DNA of 64,000 bases from Burkholderia cepacia ATCC 25416 (GTDB lineage Bacteria; Pseudomonadota; Gammaproteobacteria; Burkholderiales; Burkholderiaceae), in the NCBI RefSeq assembly GCF_001411495.1, contig NZ_CP012982.1, forward strand, positions 1,922,001-1,986,000, in the 5' to 3' direction. Numbering within the stretch: the first letter of the stretch is position 1; the number at the start of each line of letters is the position of its first letter. Positions 27,011 through 34,492 of this stretch are shown piece after piece. The notes under the pieces were generated by a model. That model saw only the letters and a program-made list of their open reading frames with translations, had not been told where the DNA came from and made no database searches. A program made the translations under genes and the position numbers.

Positions 27011-28048
27011 TTACCCGCGCATCGGCGGGTTCAACCGCGCGAACGCCGCCTGCCGGCGATACGGGAAGTACGGATAAGGCGCTTCGACGGCACTCGCCGC
27101 ATCGAGCTTCGCGACCTGCGCATCGGTCAGCGCCCAGCCTGCCGCGCCGAGGTTCTGGCGCAACTGTTCCTCGTTGCGCGCGCCGATGATCACCGACGAC
27201 ACGGTCGGCCGTTGCAGCAGCCAGTTCAGCGCGATCTGCGGCACCGTCTTGCCGGTTTCCTCCGCGATCGCGTCGAGCACATCGACCACGTCGTACAGTC
27301 GCGCTTCGTCGACCGGCGGCCCGTAGCTCGCCGTTTCATGCAGGCGGCTGCCTTCGGGCAGCGGCGCGTTGCGCCGGATCTTGCCGGTGAGCCGGCCCCA
27401 GCCGAGCGGGCTCCACACGAGTGCGCCGAGGCCCTGGTCGGCGCCGAGCGGCATCAGGTCCCACTCGTAGTCGCGGCCGACGAGCGAGTAGTAGACCTGG
27501 TTCGCGACGTAACGCGACCAGCCGTGCCGATCCGCCACCGCCAGCGACTTCATGATCTGCCACCCCGCGAAGTTCGACACGCCGATGTAGCGCAGCTTGC
27601 CCGCGCGCACGAGATCGTCGAGCGTCGACATCACTTCCTCGACCGGCGTGCCCGCGTCGAACGCATGAAGTTGCAGCAGGTCGATGTAGTCGGTGTCGAG
27701 GCGGCGCAGCGCGTGGTCGACCGCGCGGATCAGTCGCGCGCGCGACGTGCCCGCGTCGTTCGGGCCGTCGCCGGTCGGCAGGCCCGTCTTCGTCGAGATC
27801 AGCACCTGGTCGCGACGTCCCTTGATCGCGGCGCCGAGCACGCGCTCGGATTCACCATCCGAATACACGTCGGCCGTGTCGAACAGGTTCACCCCGGCTT
27901 CGAGGCAGATGTCGATCAGGCGGCGCGCTTCGTCGACGCCGGTGTTGCCCCATGCGCTGAACAGCGGGCCGGTGCCGCCGAATGTGCCGGCGCCGAAGCT
28001 CAGGACGGGAACCTTGAGGCCGGAGCGGCCGAGGGTGCGGTATTCCAT
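27011..28048 (-). CDS. Aldo/keto reductase
   Basis: 345 residues from the ATG complementary to 28046-28048 (MEYRTLGRSGLKVPVLSFG), with AGGA 7-8 bp upstream; open frame further upstream is not coding. The active-site residues of the (beta/alpha)8 family are present: Asp and Tyr in FDTADVYSDGESE, Lys in ISTKTG, His in LLQLHAFD. NADPH-binding segments IGVSNFAGW, WSPLGWGRLTGK and VIIGARNEEQL are clear. It reduces aldehydes or ketones with NADPH. The divergent LysR gene 132 bp away is its probable regulator. Confidence 0.93.
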   Translation of the reverse strand: MEYRTLGRSGLKVPVLSFGAGTFGGTGPLFSAWGNTGVDEARRLIDICLEAGVNLFDTADVYSDGESERVLGAAIKGRRDQVLISTKTGLPTGDGPNDAGTSRARLIRAVDHALRRLDTDYIDLLQLHAFDAGTPVEEVMSTLDDLVRAGKLRYIGVSNFAGWQIMKSLAVADRHGWSRYVANQVYYSLVGRDYEWDLMPLGADQGLGALVWSPLGWGRLTGKIRRNAPLPEGSRLHETASYGPPVDEARLYDVVDVLDAIAEETGKTVPQIALNWLLQRPTVSSVIIGARNEEQLRQNLGAAGWALTDAQVAKLDAASAVEAPYPYFPYRRQAAFARLNPPMRG

Positions 28049-28180
28049 GGCGGGTTTCCTGTGGATGATCGAAGCGCTGGGGCGGACGGCGGTGACATCG
28101 AGCGTTGCCGCACTGTATCGCTTGCGGACATTTCGGATAATCGGGCAGGCTTCGAAAATATCCTTCGGAAGGAGCGAACA

Positions 28181-29068
28181 ATGCTGCTCGACAATCTCGC
28201 GCTGTTCCTGCGCATCGTGGAGAAGGGCGGGCTGGCTGCGGCGGGCCGCGAGGTCGGGCTGTCGCCGGCCACGGTGTCCGAGCGACTGACGGCGCTCGAG
28301 CGTCACTACGGCGCGGCGCTGCTCACGCGCACGACGCGCGCGATCAGCCTGACCGACGAGGGCCGCACGCTCGTCGACGGCGCGCGGCGCCTGCTGGCCG
28401 AAGCCGACGAACTCGAAAGCCGCGTGCGGCTGGGCGTGCAGACGCTGTCGGGGCCCGTGCGGCTGAGCGCACCGGCCGATCTCGGGCGCGAGCGTGTGGT
28501 GCCCGTCGTCGATGCGTTCCTGGCCGAGCATCCAGGTGTGACGGTCGACCTGCATCTCGGCGACGGTTACGTCGATCTCGTCGGGCAGGGGCTCGACTTC
28601 GCGATTCGCCGCGGCACGCTCGCGGACAGTTCGCTGCGCAGCCGCTCGCTCGGCCGCGCGCGGCGCGTGGTATGTGCGTCGCCTGCGTATCTCGCCGCGC
28701 ACGGCACGCCAACGCATCCGGACGATCTCGTTTCTCACGACTGCCTCGTGATGCGTTTCGGGCCGGACCTGTATGCCGAATGGCCGTTCAGCATCGATGG
28801 CGAACCGAAGCGCGTGATGGTACGCGGCCGGCGCGTGGCCAACGACGGCGCGCTCGTGCGGGCGTGGTGCATCGCGGGGCATGGCGTCGCGCTGAAGTCG
28901 CTGGTCGACGTCGAGCAGGATCTGGCGTCCGGCGCGCTCGTCGAGATCCTTCGCGACTTCTCGCCGGGCGACGTCGACTTGCAGATCGTGTATCCGGGCC
29001 GTGCCGCGCAGCCGACGCGCGTGCGTGCGCTGATCGACCGGCTGGCGCAGGCACTGACGGCGGCGTGA
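28181..29068 (+). CDS. LysR-family transcriptional regulator
   Basis: 295 residues, ATG at 28181 with GGAAGGA 7 bp upstream. Helix-turn-helix at residues ~2-60 (LFLRIVEKGGLAAAGREVGL, SPATVSERLTALERHYGAAL); effector domain ~85-290. Normal length for the family. It diverges from the aldo/keto reductase gene, which is the usual arrangement for a LysR regulator and its target. An intrinsic-type terminator follows at 29100-29121. Confidence 0.92.
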   Translation: MLLDNLALFLRIVEKGGLAAAGREVGLSPATVSERLTALERHYGAALLTRTTRAISLTDEGRTLVDGARRLLAEADELESRVRLGVQTLSGPVRLSAPADLGRERVVPVVDAFLAEHPGVTVDLHLGDGYVDLVGQGLDFAIRRGTLADSSLRSRSLGRARRVVCASPAYLAAHGTPTHPDDLVSHDCLVMRFGPDLYAEWPFSIDGEPKRVMVRGRRVANDGALVRAWCIAGHGVALKSLVDVEQDLASGALVEILRDFSPGDVDLQIVYPGRAAQPTRVRALIDRLAQALTAA

Positions 29069-29099
29069 CGCAGATTACACGGGCTGTCGCGAAACGTTG

Positions 29100-29121
29100 A
29101 AGCAGCGATCCCGCTGCTTTT
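29100..29121 (+). terminator. Intrinsic terminator after the LysR gene
   Basis: AAGCAGCG (29100-29107) / CGCTGCTT (29112-29119) with a 4-nt loop, running into TTTT (29118-29121), 32 bp after the stop. Confidence 0.7.
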
Positions 29122-29242
29122 GCGTCGCGTGTCGATGCAACGCCCGTGCACACCACATCGCCAGCAGCAATCGTCCTTCAAACCGATTGCCCACACTTCG
29201 TCATTTAGCTAATATTCGAAACGTCAAACGAAACCGCACCCC

Positions 29243-29542
29243 ATGGACGACGTTACCCGCATCAGCGCCCTGGCCAACGAAAGCCGTCTGGCCGTGATGC
29301 GCTGGCTCAAGCAGCCGCGCAAGCATTTCCCGCCGCAGCCGCACGGCGACTTCGACGAGCTCGGCGTGTGCTGCACGTACATCACCGAGAAGCTTGGCAT
29401 CGCGCCGGCCACGACCACGCGCCACATGCGCATCCTCGCGGATGCCGGGCTCGTGCGGGCGACCCGCGTCGGCAAGTTCACGTACTACAAGCGGATCGAC
29501 GGCGCGCTGCAGCAGCTCGGCCAAGATCTTTCGCAACTCTGA
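29243..29542 (+). CDS. ArsR-family winged-helix regulator
   Basis: 99 residues, ATG at 29243. Winged helix: ALANESRLAVMRWLKQPRKH at the start, LGIAPATTTRHMRILADAGL (recognition region) and FTYYKR in the wing. A Cys pair in ELGVCCTYI is placed like the Cys of the paralogue at 24846-25148, so a thiol-based sensor is plausible. An 8-bp palindrome TTAGCTAA (29205-29212) in AT-rich DNA 30 bp upstream could be part of its operator. The PLP decarboxylase gene follows after 25 bp and is probably cotranscribed. Confidence 0.9.
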   Translation: MDDVTRISALANESRLAVMRWLKQPRKHFPPQPHGDFDELGVCCTYITEKLGIAPATTTRHMRILADAGLVRATRVGKFTYYKRIDGALQQLGQDLSQL

Positions 29543-29567
29543 TTCCATTTCCCCCGAGGCAACCGAC

Positions 29568-30920
29568 ATGGACGAACTTGCACTGCTGGCCGACGCCGAC
29601 CGGCGCGCGCACGCGTATCTGGCCGCAACCGGCGAGCGACGCGCGTTTCCCGACGCGGCCGCGCTGGCCGGCCTCGCCGCCTTCGACGAGCCGCTGCCCG
29701 ACGCGGGCCGCCCGGCCGACGACGTGCTGCGCCTGCTCGACGAGCACGGCACGCCCGCGACGGTCGCGTCGAACGGCCCGAACTACTTCGGCTTCGTGAT
29801 CGGCGCGGCGCTCCCGGCTGCTGCCGCGGCCGAGCGACTGATGCTCGCGTGGGACCAGTGCGCGTCGTCGTACGCGAATTCGCCGGTCGCGGCGACGATC
29901 GAACGCCAGGCCGCGCGCTGGGTCGTCGATGCGCTCGCGTTGCCCGAAGGCAGCGCGGTTGGGTTCGGTACGAGCGCGACAGCCTGCACGCTCGTCGCGC
30001 TGGTGGCCGCGCGGCGCGCGCTGCTCGCGCGCAAGGGCTGGGATATCGACGAGGACGGGCTGATCGGTGCGCCCGAAGTGAAGGTCGTGATTTCCGCGCT
30101 CGCGCACATCACGGTGAAGAAGGCGCTGCGCGTGCTCGGCTTCGGGATGAAGCGCATCGTCGTCGCGCCGGTCGATGCGCACGGCCGCATCGACCCCGCC
30201 CAGTTGCCGCCGCTCGACGACATGACGATCCTCTGCGTGCAGGCCGGCGAAGTGAACACCGGCGAATTCGATCCGTTCGCGGCGCTGATTCCGCCCGCGA
30301 AGGCGGCCGGCGCATGGGTGCACGTGGACGGCGCGTTCGGCCTGTGGGCACGCGCGTCGTCGAAGCGCGCGCTGACGGACGGCATCGACGGCGCGGACAG
30401 CTGGACGACCGACGGCCACAAGTGGCTCAACACGCCGTACGACGGCGCGATGGTGATCTGCCGCGACGCGGCGGCGCTCGCCACCGCGATGAACAGCGAT
30501 GCCGTCTACCTGAGCGGCGCGCAGGATGCGCAGAAGAACCTGAACCTCGAATTCTCGCGGCGCGCGCGCGGCATTCCCGTGTGGGCTGCGTTGCGTGCGC
30601 TCGGCCGCGCCGGCGTGGCGACGATGGTCGAGCGGCATTGCGCGCAGGCGGCGCGGGTTGCGGACGGCCTGCGTGCGGCCGGCTACGAGGTGCTGAACCG
30701 CGTCGTGCTGAACCAGGTGCTCGTGCGCGCCGGCACCGATGACGAAACCGCGGCGATCCTCGAAGCCGCACAGGCATCGGGCGACGTGTGGTTCGGCGCG
30801 ACCGTGTGGCAGGGGCGGCCGGCGTTCCGGATCAGCGTGTCGTCGTGGCGCACGGAAGATGCGCACATCGATCGGCTCGTCGCGTTGCTGACGGCGTTGC
30901 GCGGCGTGCACGTGCGCTGA
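29568..30920 (+). CDS. Pyridoxal-phosphate-dependent decarboxylase (group II, GAD/DDC-like)
   Basis: 450 residues from the ATG at 29568, with CGAGG about 9 bp upstream. The fold-type I PLP signature is TTDGHKWLNTPYDGAMV with the Schiff-base Lys K285. VHVDGAFGLW contains the Asp that pairs with the pyridine nitrogen, and GTSATACTLVALVAARR binds the phosphate. Relatives decarboxylate aromatic amino acids, glutamate or diaminobutyrate; the substrate here cannot be assigned. It directly follows an ArsR regulator and lacks an associated antiporter gene, so a role in acid resistance is not indicated. Confidence 0.9.
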   Translation: MDELALLADADRRAHAYLAATGERRAFPDAAALAGLAAFDEPLPDAGRPADDVLRLLDEHGTPATVASNGPNYFGFVIGAALPAAAAAERLMLAWDQCASSYANSPVAATIERQAARWVVDALALPEGSAVGFGTSATACTLVALVAARRALLARKGWDIDEDGLIGAPEVKVVISALAHITVKKALRVLGFGMKRIVVAPVDAHGRIDPAQLPPLDDMTILCVQAGEVNTGEFDPFAALIPPAKAAGAWVHVDGAFGLWARASSKRALTDGIDGADSWTTDGHKWLNTPYDGAMVICRDAAALATAMNSDAVYLSGAQDAQKNLNLEFSRRARGIPVWAALRALGRAGVATMVERHCAQAARVADGLRAAGYEVLNRVVLNQVLVRAGTDDETAAILEAAQASGDVWFGATVWQGRPAFRISVSSWRTEDAHIDRLVALLTALRGVHVR

Positions 30921-31160
30921 GCGTCGCGCGGCGTCCGCGCCCGTCACGTCGGCGGGCGCAAGCTTCGTGCATTCGATGACGTGCAGCGCGGCACGCACCA
31001 TTCGCATCGACGCGCTCGCGCGACGAACGGGGGCGTGTGAGCCGCGTGCGACGGCGGTGCGGATGCCACGGCTGCCAGCGTGAAAATGTCGGACAATAGC
31101 CGCTGCGCGCGCCGCGCCGGCGCAGCGTTCAACCGATGCATTCACGCTTGCGAGATCCCC

Positions 31161-31628
31161 ATGTCGACTCCCTTTCCCCGGGAACTGCTGAAGGCCGCCG
31201 ATATCGCGAAGATGGAACCGACGCGCGCGGTGCACTCGCTGAATCCCAATGCCGTCCGGCTCAAACGACAACTCAGCGACCTGACCGGCCTGACGCAATT
31301 CGGTATCCACCTGCTCACGCTGATGCCCGGTCACGAATCGGCCGAGTATCACCGTCACCTGTACGAAGAAGAATTCGTCTACGTGCTGTCCGGCACGGGC
31401 TCGGTCACGATCGGCGAACGCGTGAGTGAAATCGGGCCCGGCGACTTCATCGGCTTTCCGCGCGGCGGTGAAGCGCACACGGTGCAGAACACCGGCGATG
31501 CACCGCTGGAGCTGCTCGTCGGCGGGCAGCGGCTCGAACACGATGTCTGCGAATACCCGCGTATCGGCAAGCGGCTTTATATCGCCGGCGAGCTTGAAGA
31601 CTACGTCGAGCTGCCGAAACAGCCCTGA
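31161..31628 (+). CDS. Cupin-domain protein
   Basis: 155 residues from the ATG at 31161; the ATG at 31080 is upstream in frame but gives an Arg/Cys-rich, non-cupin extension. Cupin motif 1 (HESAEYHRHLYEEEFVYVLSG) has the His/His/Glu metal ligands. Motif 2 (GPGDFIGFPRGGEAHTVQNTG) supplies the last His. Probably a metal-binding enzyme or sugar/small-molecule-binding protein; no substrate can be assigned. The Shine-Dalgarno is weak. A terminator-like hairpin follows at 31779-31810. Confidence 0.82.
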   Translation: MSTPFPRELLKAADIAKMEPTRAVHSLNPNAVRLKRQLSDLTGLTQFGIHLLTLMPGHESAEYHRHLYEEEFVYVLSGTGSVTIGERVSEIGPGDFIGFPRGGEAHTVQNTGDAPLELLVGGQRLEHDVCEYPRIGKRLYIAGELEDYVELPKQP

Positions 31629-31684
31629 TTGCCGATCGCATTCGCAATGTCGAATTCCGTATAAAAAACCGAATCAATTACCTC

Positions 31685-31700
31685 TTGTTTAGATAAACAA
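31685..31700. promoter_or_regulatory. Inverted repeat in AT-rich region upstream of the GH92 operon
   Basis: TTGTTTA-GA-TAAACAA, a perfect 7-bp-arm repeat in a strongly AT-rich patch (31650-31735) that is unlike the rest of the window. A candidate regulator site or horizontal-transfer scar. Confidence 0.4.
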
Positions 31701-31778
31701 AATAAAAATTCGTAAAAATACGGGGTAGAGAAACCACGTTTATTTGGGCACGCTTGTGCGCATTGTCCGTTCCCGGGT

Positions 31779-31810
31779 GCCGGCATTTCGACCTGCCGGC
31801 GTGTCTTTTT
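31779..31810 (+). terminator. Intrinsic terminator downstream of the cupin gene
   Basis: GCCGGCA (31779-31785) / TGCCGGC (31794-31800) with an 8-nt loop, followed by GTGTCTTTTT. It ends the upstream transcript before the GH92 genes. Confidence 0.65.
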
Positions 31811-31956
31811 CGGGCATCCGGGTACGGAAATAAATACACGCGTCCGGCAGTTTCGACCGATTGACCGCGTACGCGACAAGTCACGAAAAGATTCCTGATT
31901 TAAAGCTCAGTAGTTCGAATCAGCGGCTTGATTCAAGAACGAAACGGAGACAGGCG

Positions 31957-34425
31957 ATGTCGAGGAACTGGGGGTTGAGAGCGGCGCTGCTGGCGCTCTG
32001 TGTTGGCTTGGCTTCGTGCGGGGGCGATGGCGATTCGCCGTCGGCAGCCGCTTCGAATCTGTCGGCCGCGGCACAGTCGCAAGGCAACGAAGACGGCAAC
32101 GGCGGCAACAGCGGCAACGGCAATGGAAACGACAACGACAACGCAGCATCGAAGAAGAACGCCGACATTCGCGTCGTTCAGTACGTCAATCCGCTGATCG
32201 GCACCGACTACGCGACCGACCAGCCGGCCGACCCGGTCGGCTCGGGTCTGGGCGGCGGCACGTTCCCGGGGCCGACGGTCCCGTTCGGGATGATGCAGTG
32301 GAGCCCGATGACGCCCACCGCCCAGTACGACAGCCGCAAAGGCGACGGCTCCGGCTTCTCCGGCGGCTACTGGTACGGCGACACGTCGATCAACGCATTC
32401 AGCATCCTGCACCTGAGCGGCACCGGCTGCTGGGCGAACGGCGGCTACCTGAACGTGATGCCGCAGCTCGCGCCCGGCGACGCCGGCACCCCCGCCAGCT
32501 TCAGCCACGCGAACGAGACCGCGCAGGCCGGCTATTACGGCGTCACGCTCGGCAACGGCATCAAGGCCGAACTGACGACGACGCTGCGCACCGGCTTCGC
32601 GCGCTTCACGTATCCGGCACTCGCGCAGGGCCAGCAGGCGACGATCGCGATCGATCCGACCGTGCTGAACAACCGCGCGCAAGGCTCGACGGGCGACACG
32701 ATCAGCCAGGTCGGCGACCGCGCGTTGTCCGGCACGATCGCGGGCGGCGGATTCTGCTGGGCCGGGCATGCGGTGCCCGTCTATTACTACGCGGAATTCA
32801 GCCAGCCGTTCGCGGTGAAGCCGGCGCTGTCGAACGACAGCCCCGCGGCGTTGACGTTCAATGTCGACCGCAAGCACCCGGACGTGATGATGAAGCTCGG
32901 CATTTCGTTCGTCAGCGAAGCGAATGCGAAGGCGAACCTGCTCGCCGAGAATCCGGGCACCGACGCGCAGGGCAACCGGAACTGGCGTTTCGACAAGGTA
33001 CGCGGCGCGGCGAGCGCCGCGTGGAACGCGCGCCTGAACGCGATCCAGGTCACGGGCGGCAGCGACGCCGACAAGACGAAGTTCTACACCGCGCTGTATC
33101 ACGCGTCGCTGCACCCGAACGTGTTCAACGACGTGAACGGCCAGTATCCGGACTTCTACGCGTCGAACGGCGCATCGGCCGCGCCGACGCGTCAGGTCGA
33201 GCAAGGCCGCACGATGTACGCGAACTTCTCCGGCTGGGACATCGACCGCTCGTTCATGCAGCTTCAGGCATTGCTCGATCCGGTGCGGACCAGCGACATC
33301 GTGCAGTCGCTCGTGCTCGATGCAAAAGCGTGCGGCGCGTTCCCGCGCTGGGCGTACTTCAATACCGAGACGGCCGTGATGCCCGGCGATGCGGGCTCGA
33401 TCATCGTCGCGAACGCGCATGCGTTCGGCGCGACGAACTTCGACACGCAGGCCGCGCTGTCGATCATGAAGCGCAGCACGACGCCGGGCGCCGCATGCGC
33501 CGGCACGCCGGTGATGGGCAGCCGCGCGGATTACGACCGGCTCGGCTACGTGCCGTCGTCGGGCCCGGGCGACAACCAGACCGCGTCGAACACGCTCGAA
33601 TATGCAGTGCGCGACTTCGCGGTGTCGCGCTTCGCGACAGCGCTCGGCGATACGGCGACGGCCGGCACGCTGCTGAAGTCGAGCGGCAACTGGCAGAACC
33701 TGTTCGACAGGAACGCGATCGAGCCGAAGACGTCGGCGGGCGCGTGGGTCACCGACGGCACCGGCTTCATGGAAGGCAACTCGGAGCAATACACGTGGTA
33801 CGTGCCGCACGATCTCGGCGGCGTGATCGCGCAGGCCGGCGGCGCCGCACCGGTCGTCAAGCGGCTCGACACGTTCTTCACGCACCTGAACATCGGCACC
33901 GTGCAGCCGTATTTCTACGTCGGCAACGAAGTGACGATGGCCGTGCCGTGGGTCTATGCATGGGCGGGCGCGCCGTCGCATACGCAGCGCGTGCTGCACG
34001 CGTCGCTCGCGAACGAGTTCGGCACCGGTGCGGCCGGGCTGCCGGGCAACGACGATCTCGGCGCGATCTCGGGCTGGTACGTGTGGGCCGCGCTCGGTCT
34101 CTACCCGGTCGTGCCGGGCGTGAGCGGCGTCGCGCTGTCGAGCCCGCAGTTCGAGAAGATCGTCGTGCGCGTCGGGCAGCAGGACGGCAGCTACCGCCTG
34201 CTGCACATCGTCGCGCCGGGCGCGGGTTCGGGCGATGTCGCGTCGTTCTACGTGAAGTCGCTGAAGCTGAACGGCGCACCTTACCCGACCGCGTGGCTGC
34301 CGTTCGAGCACATCGCGAAGGGCGGAAAGCTGTCGTATTCGATGACGGCCGACGCGAGCGCGGCGACGTGGGGCACCGACGCATCCGCGATGCCGTCGTT
34401 CCCGCAGGCGGCCGGCGCGCCGTAA
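31957..34425 (+). CDS. GH92-family alpha-mannosidase, lipoprotein (first of two)
   Basis: 822 residues from the ATG at 31957 with GGAG about 9 bp upstream. A signal peptide with lipobox (CVGLASC, Cys ~21) is followed by a Gly/Asn/Asp-rich low-complexity linker to about residue 65. The catalytic module begins VVQYVNPLIGTD and carries the GH92 marks GGGTFPGPTVPFGMMQWSP, LHLSGTGC, SGWDIDRSFMQLQALLDP and GNDDLGAISGWYVWAALGLY. The family consists of Ca2+-dependent inverting exo-alpha-mannosidases. The lipid anchor plus flexible linker indicates a surface or periplasmic enzyme trimming mannose-rich glycans. The second GH92 gene follows after 67 bp. Confidence 0.93.
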   Translation: MSRNWGLRAALLALCVGLASCGGDGDSPSAAASNLSAAAQSQGNEDGNGGNSGNGNGNDNDNAASKKNADIRVVQYVNPLIGTDYATDQPADPVGSGLGGGTFPGPTVPFGMMQWSPMTPTAQYDSRKGDGSGFSGGYWYGDTSINAFSILHLSGTGCWANGGYLNVMPQLAPGDAGTPASFSHANETAQAGYYGVTLGNGIKAELTTTLRTGFARFTYPALAQGQQATIAIDPTVLNNRAQGSTGDTISQVGDRALSGTIAGGGFCWAGHAVPVYYYAEFSQPFAVKPALSNDSPAALTFNVDRKHPDVMMKLGISFVSEANAKANLLAENPGTDAQGNRNWRFDKVRGAASAAWNARLNAIQVTGGSDADKTKFYTALYHASLHPNVFNDVNGQYPDFYASNGASAAPTRQVEQGRTMYANFSGWDIDRSFMQLQALLDPVRTSDIVQSLVLDAKACGAFPRWAYFNTETAVMPGDAGSIIVANAHAFGATNFDTQAALSIMKRSTTPGAACAGTPVMGSRADYDRLGYVPSSGPGDNQTASNTLEYAVRDFAVSRFATALGDTATAGTLLKSSGNWQNLFDRNAIEPKTSAGAWVTDGTGFMEGNSEQYTWYVPHDLGGVIAQAGGAAPVVKRLDTFFTHLNIGTVQPYFYVGNEVTMAVPWVYAWAGAPSHTQRVLHASLANEFGTGAAGLPGNDDLGAISGWYVWAALGLYPVVPGVSGVALSSPQFEKIVVRVGQQDGSYRLLHIVAPGAGSGDVASFYVKSLKLNGAPYPTAWLPFEHIAKGGKLSYSMTADASAATWGTDASAMPSFPQAAGAP

Positions 34426-34492
34426 CGGTCGAGAGGATCAACGAGCGGTTCTTGCCGACAGGATCGACGCAGAGAGAGGGAGGGACGAACGG

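Noticed and set aside
31905..31925. tRNA-like TpsiC arm (AGTTCGAATC)
   Set aside because: No acceptor stem, anticodon arm or matching 5' half is present.
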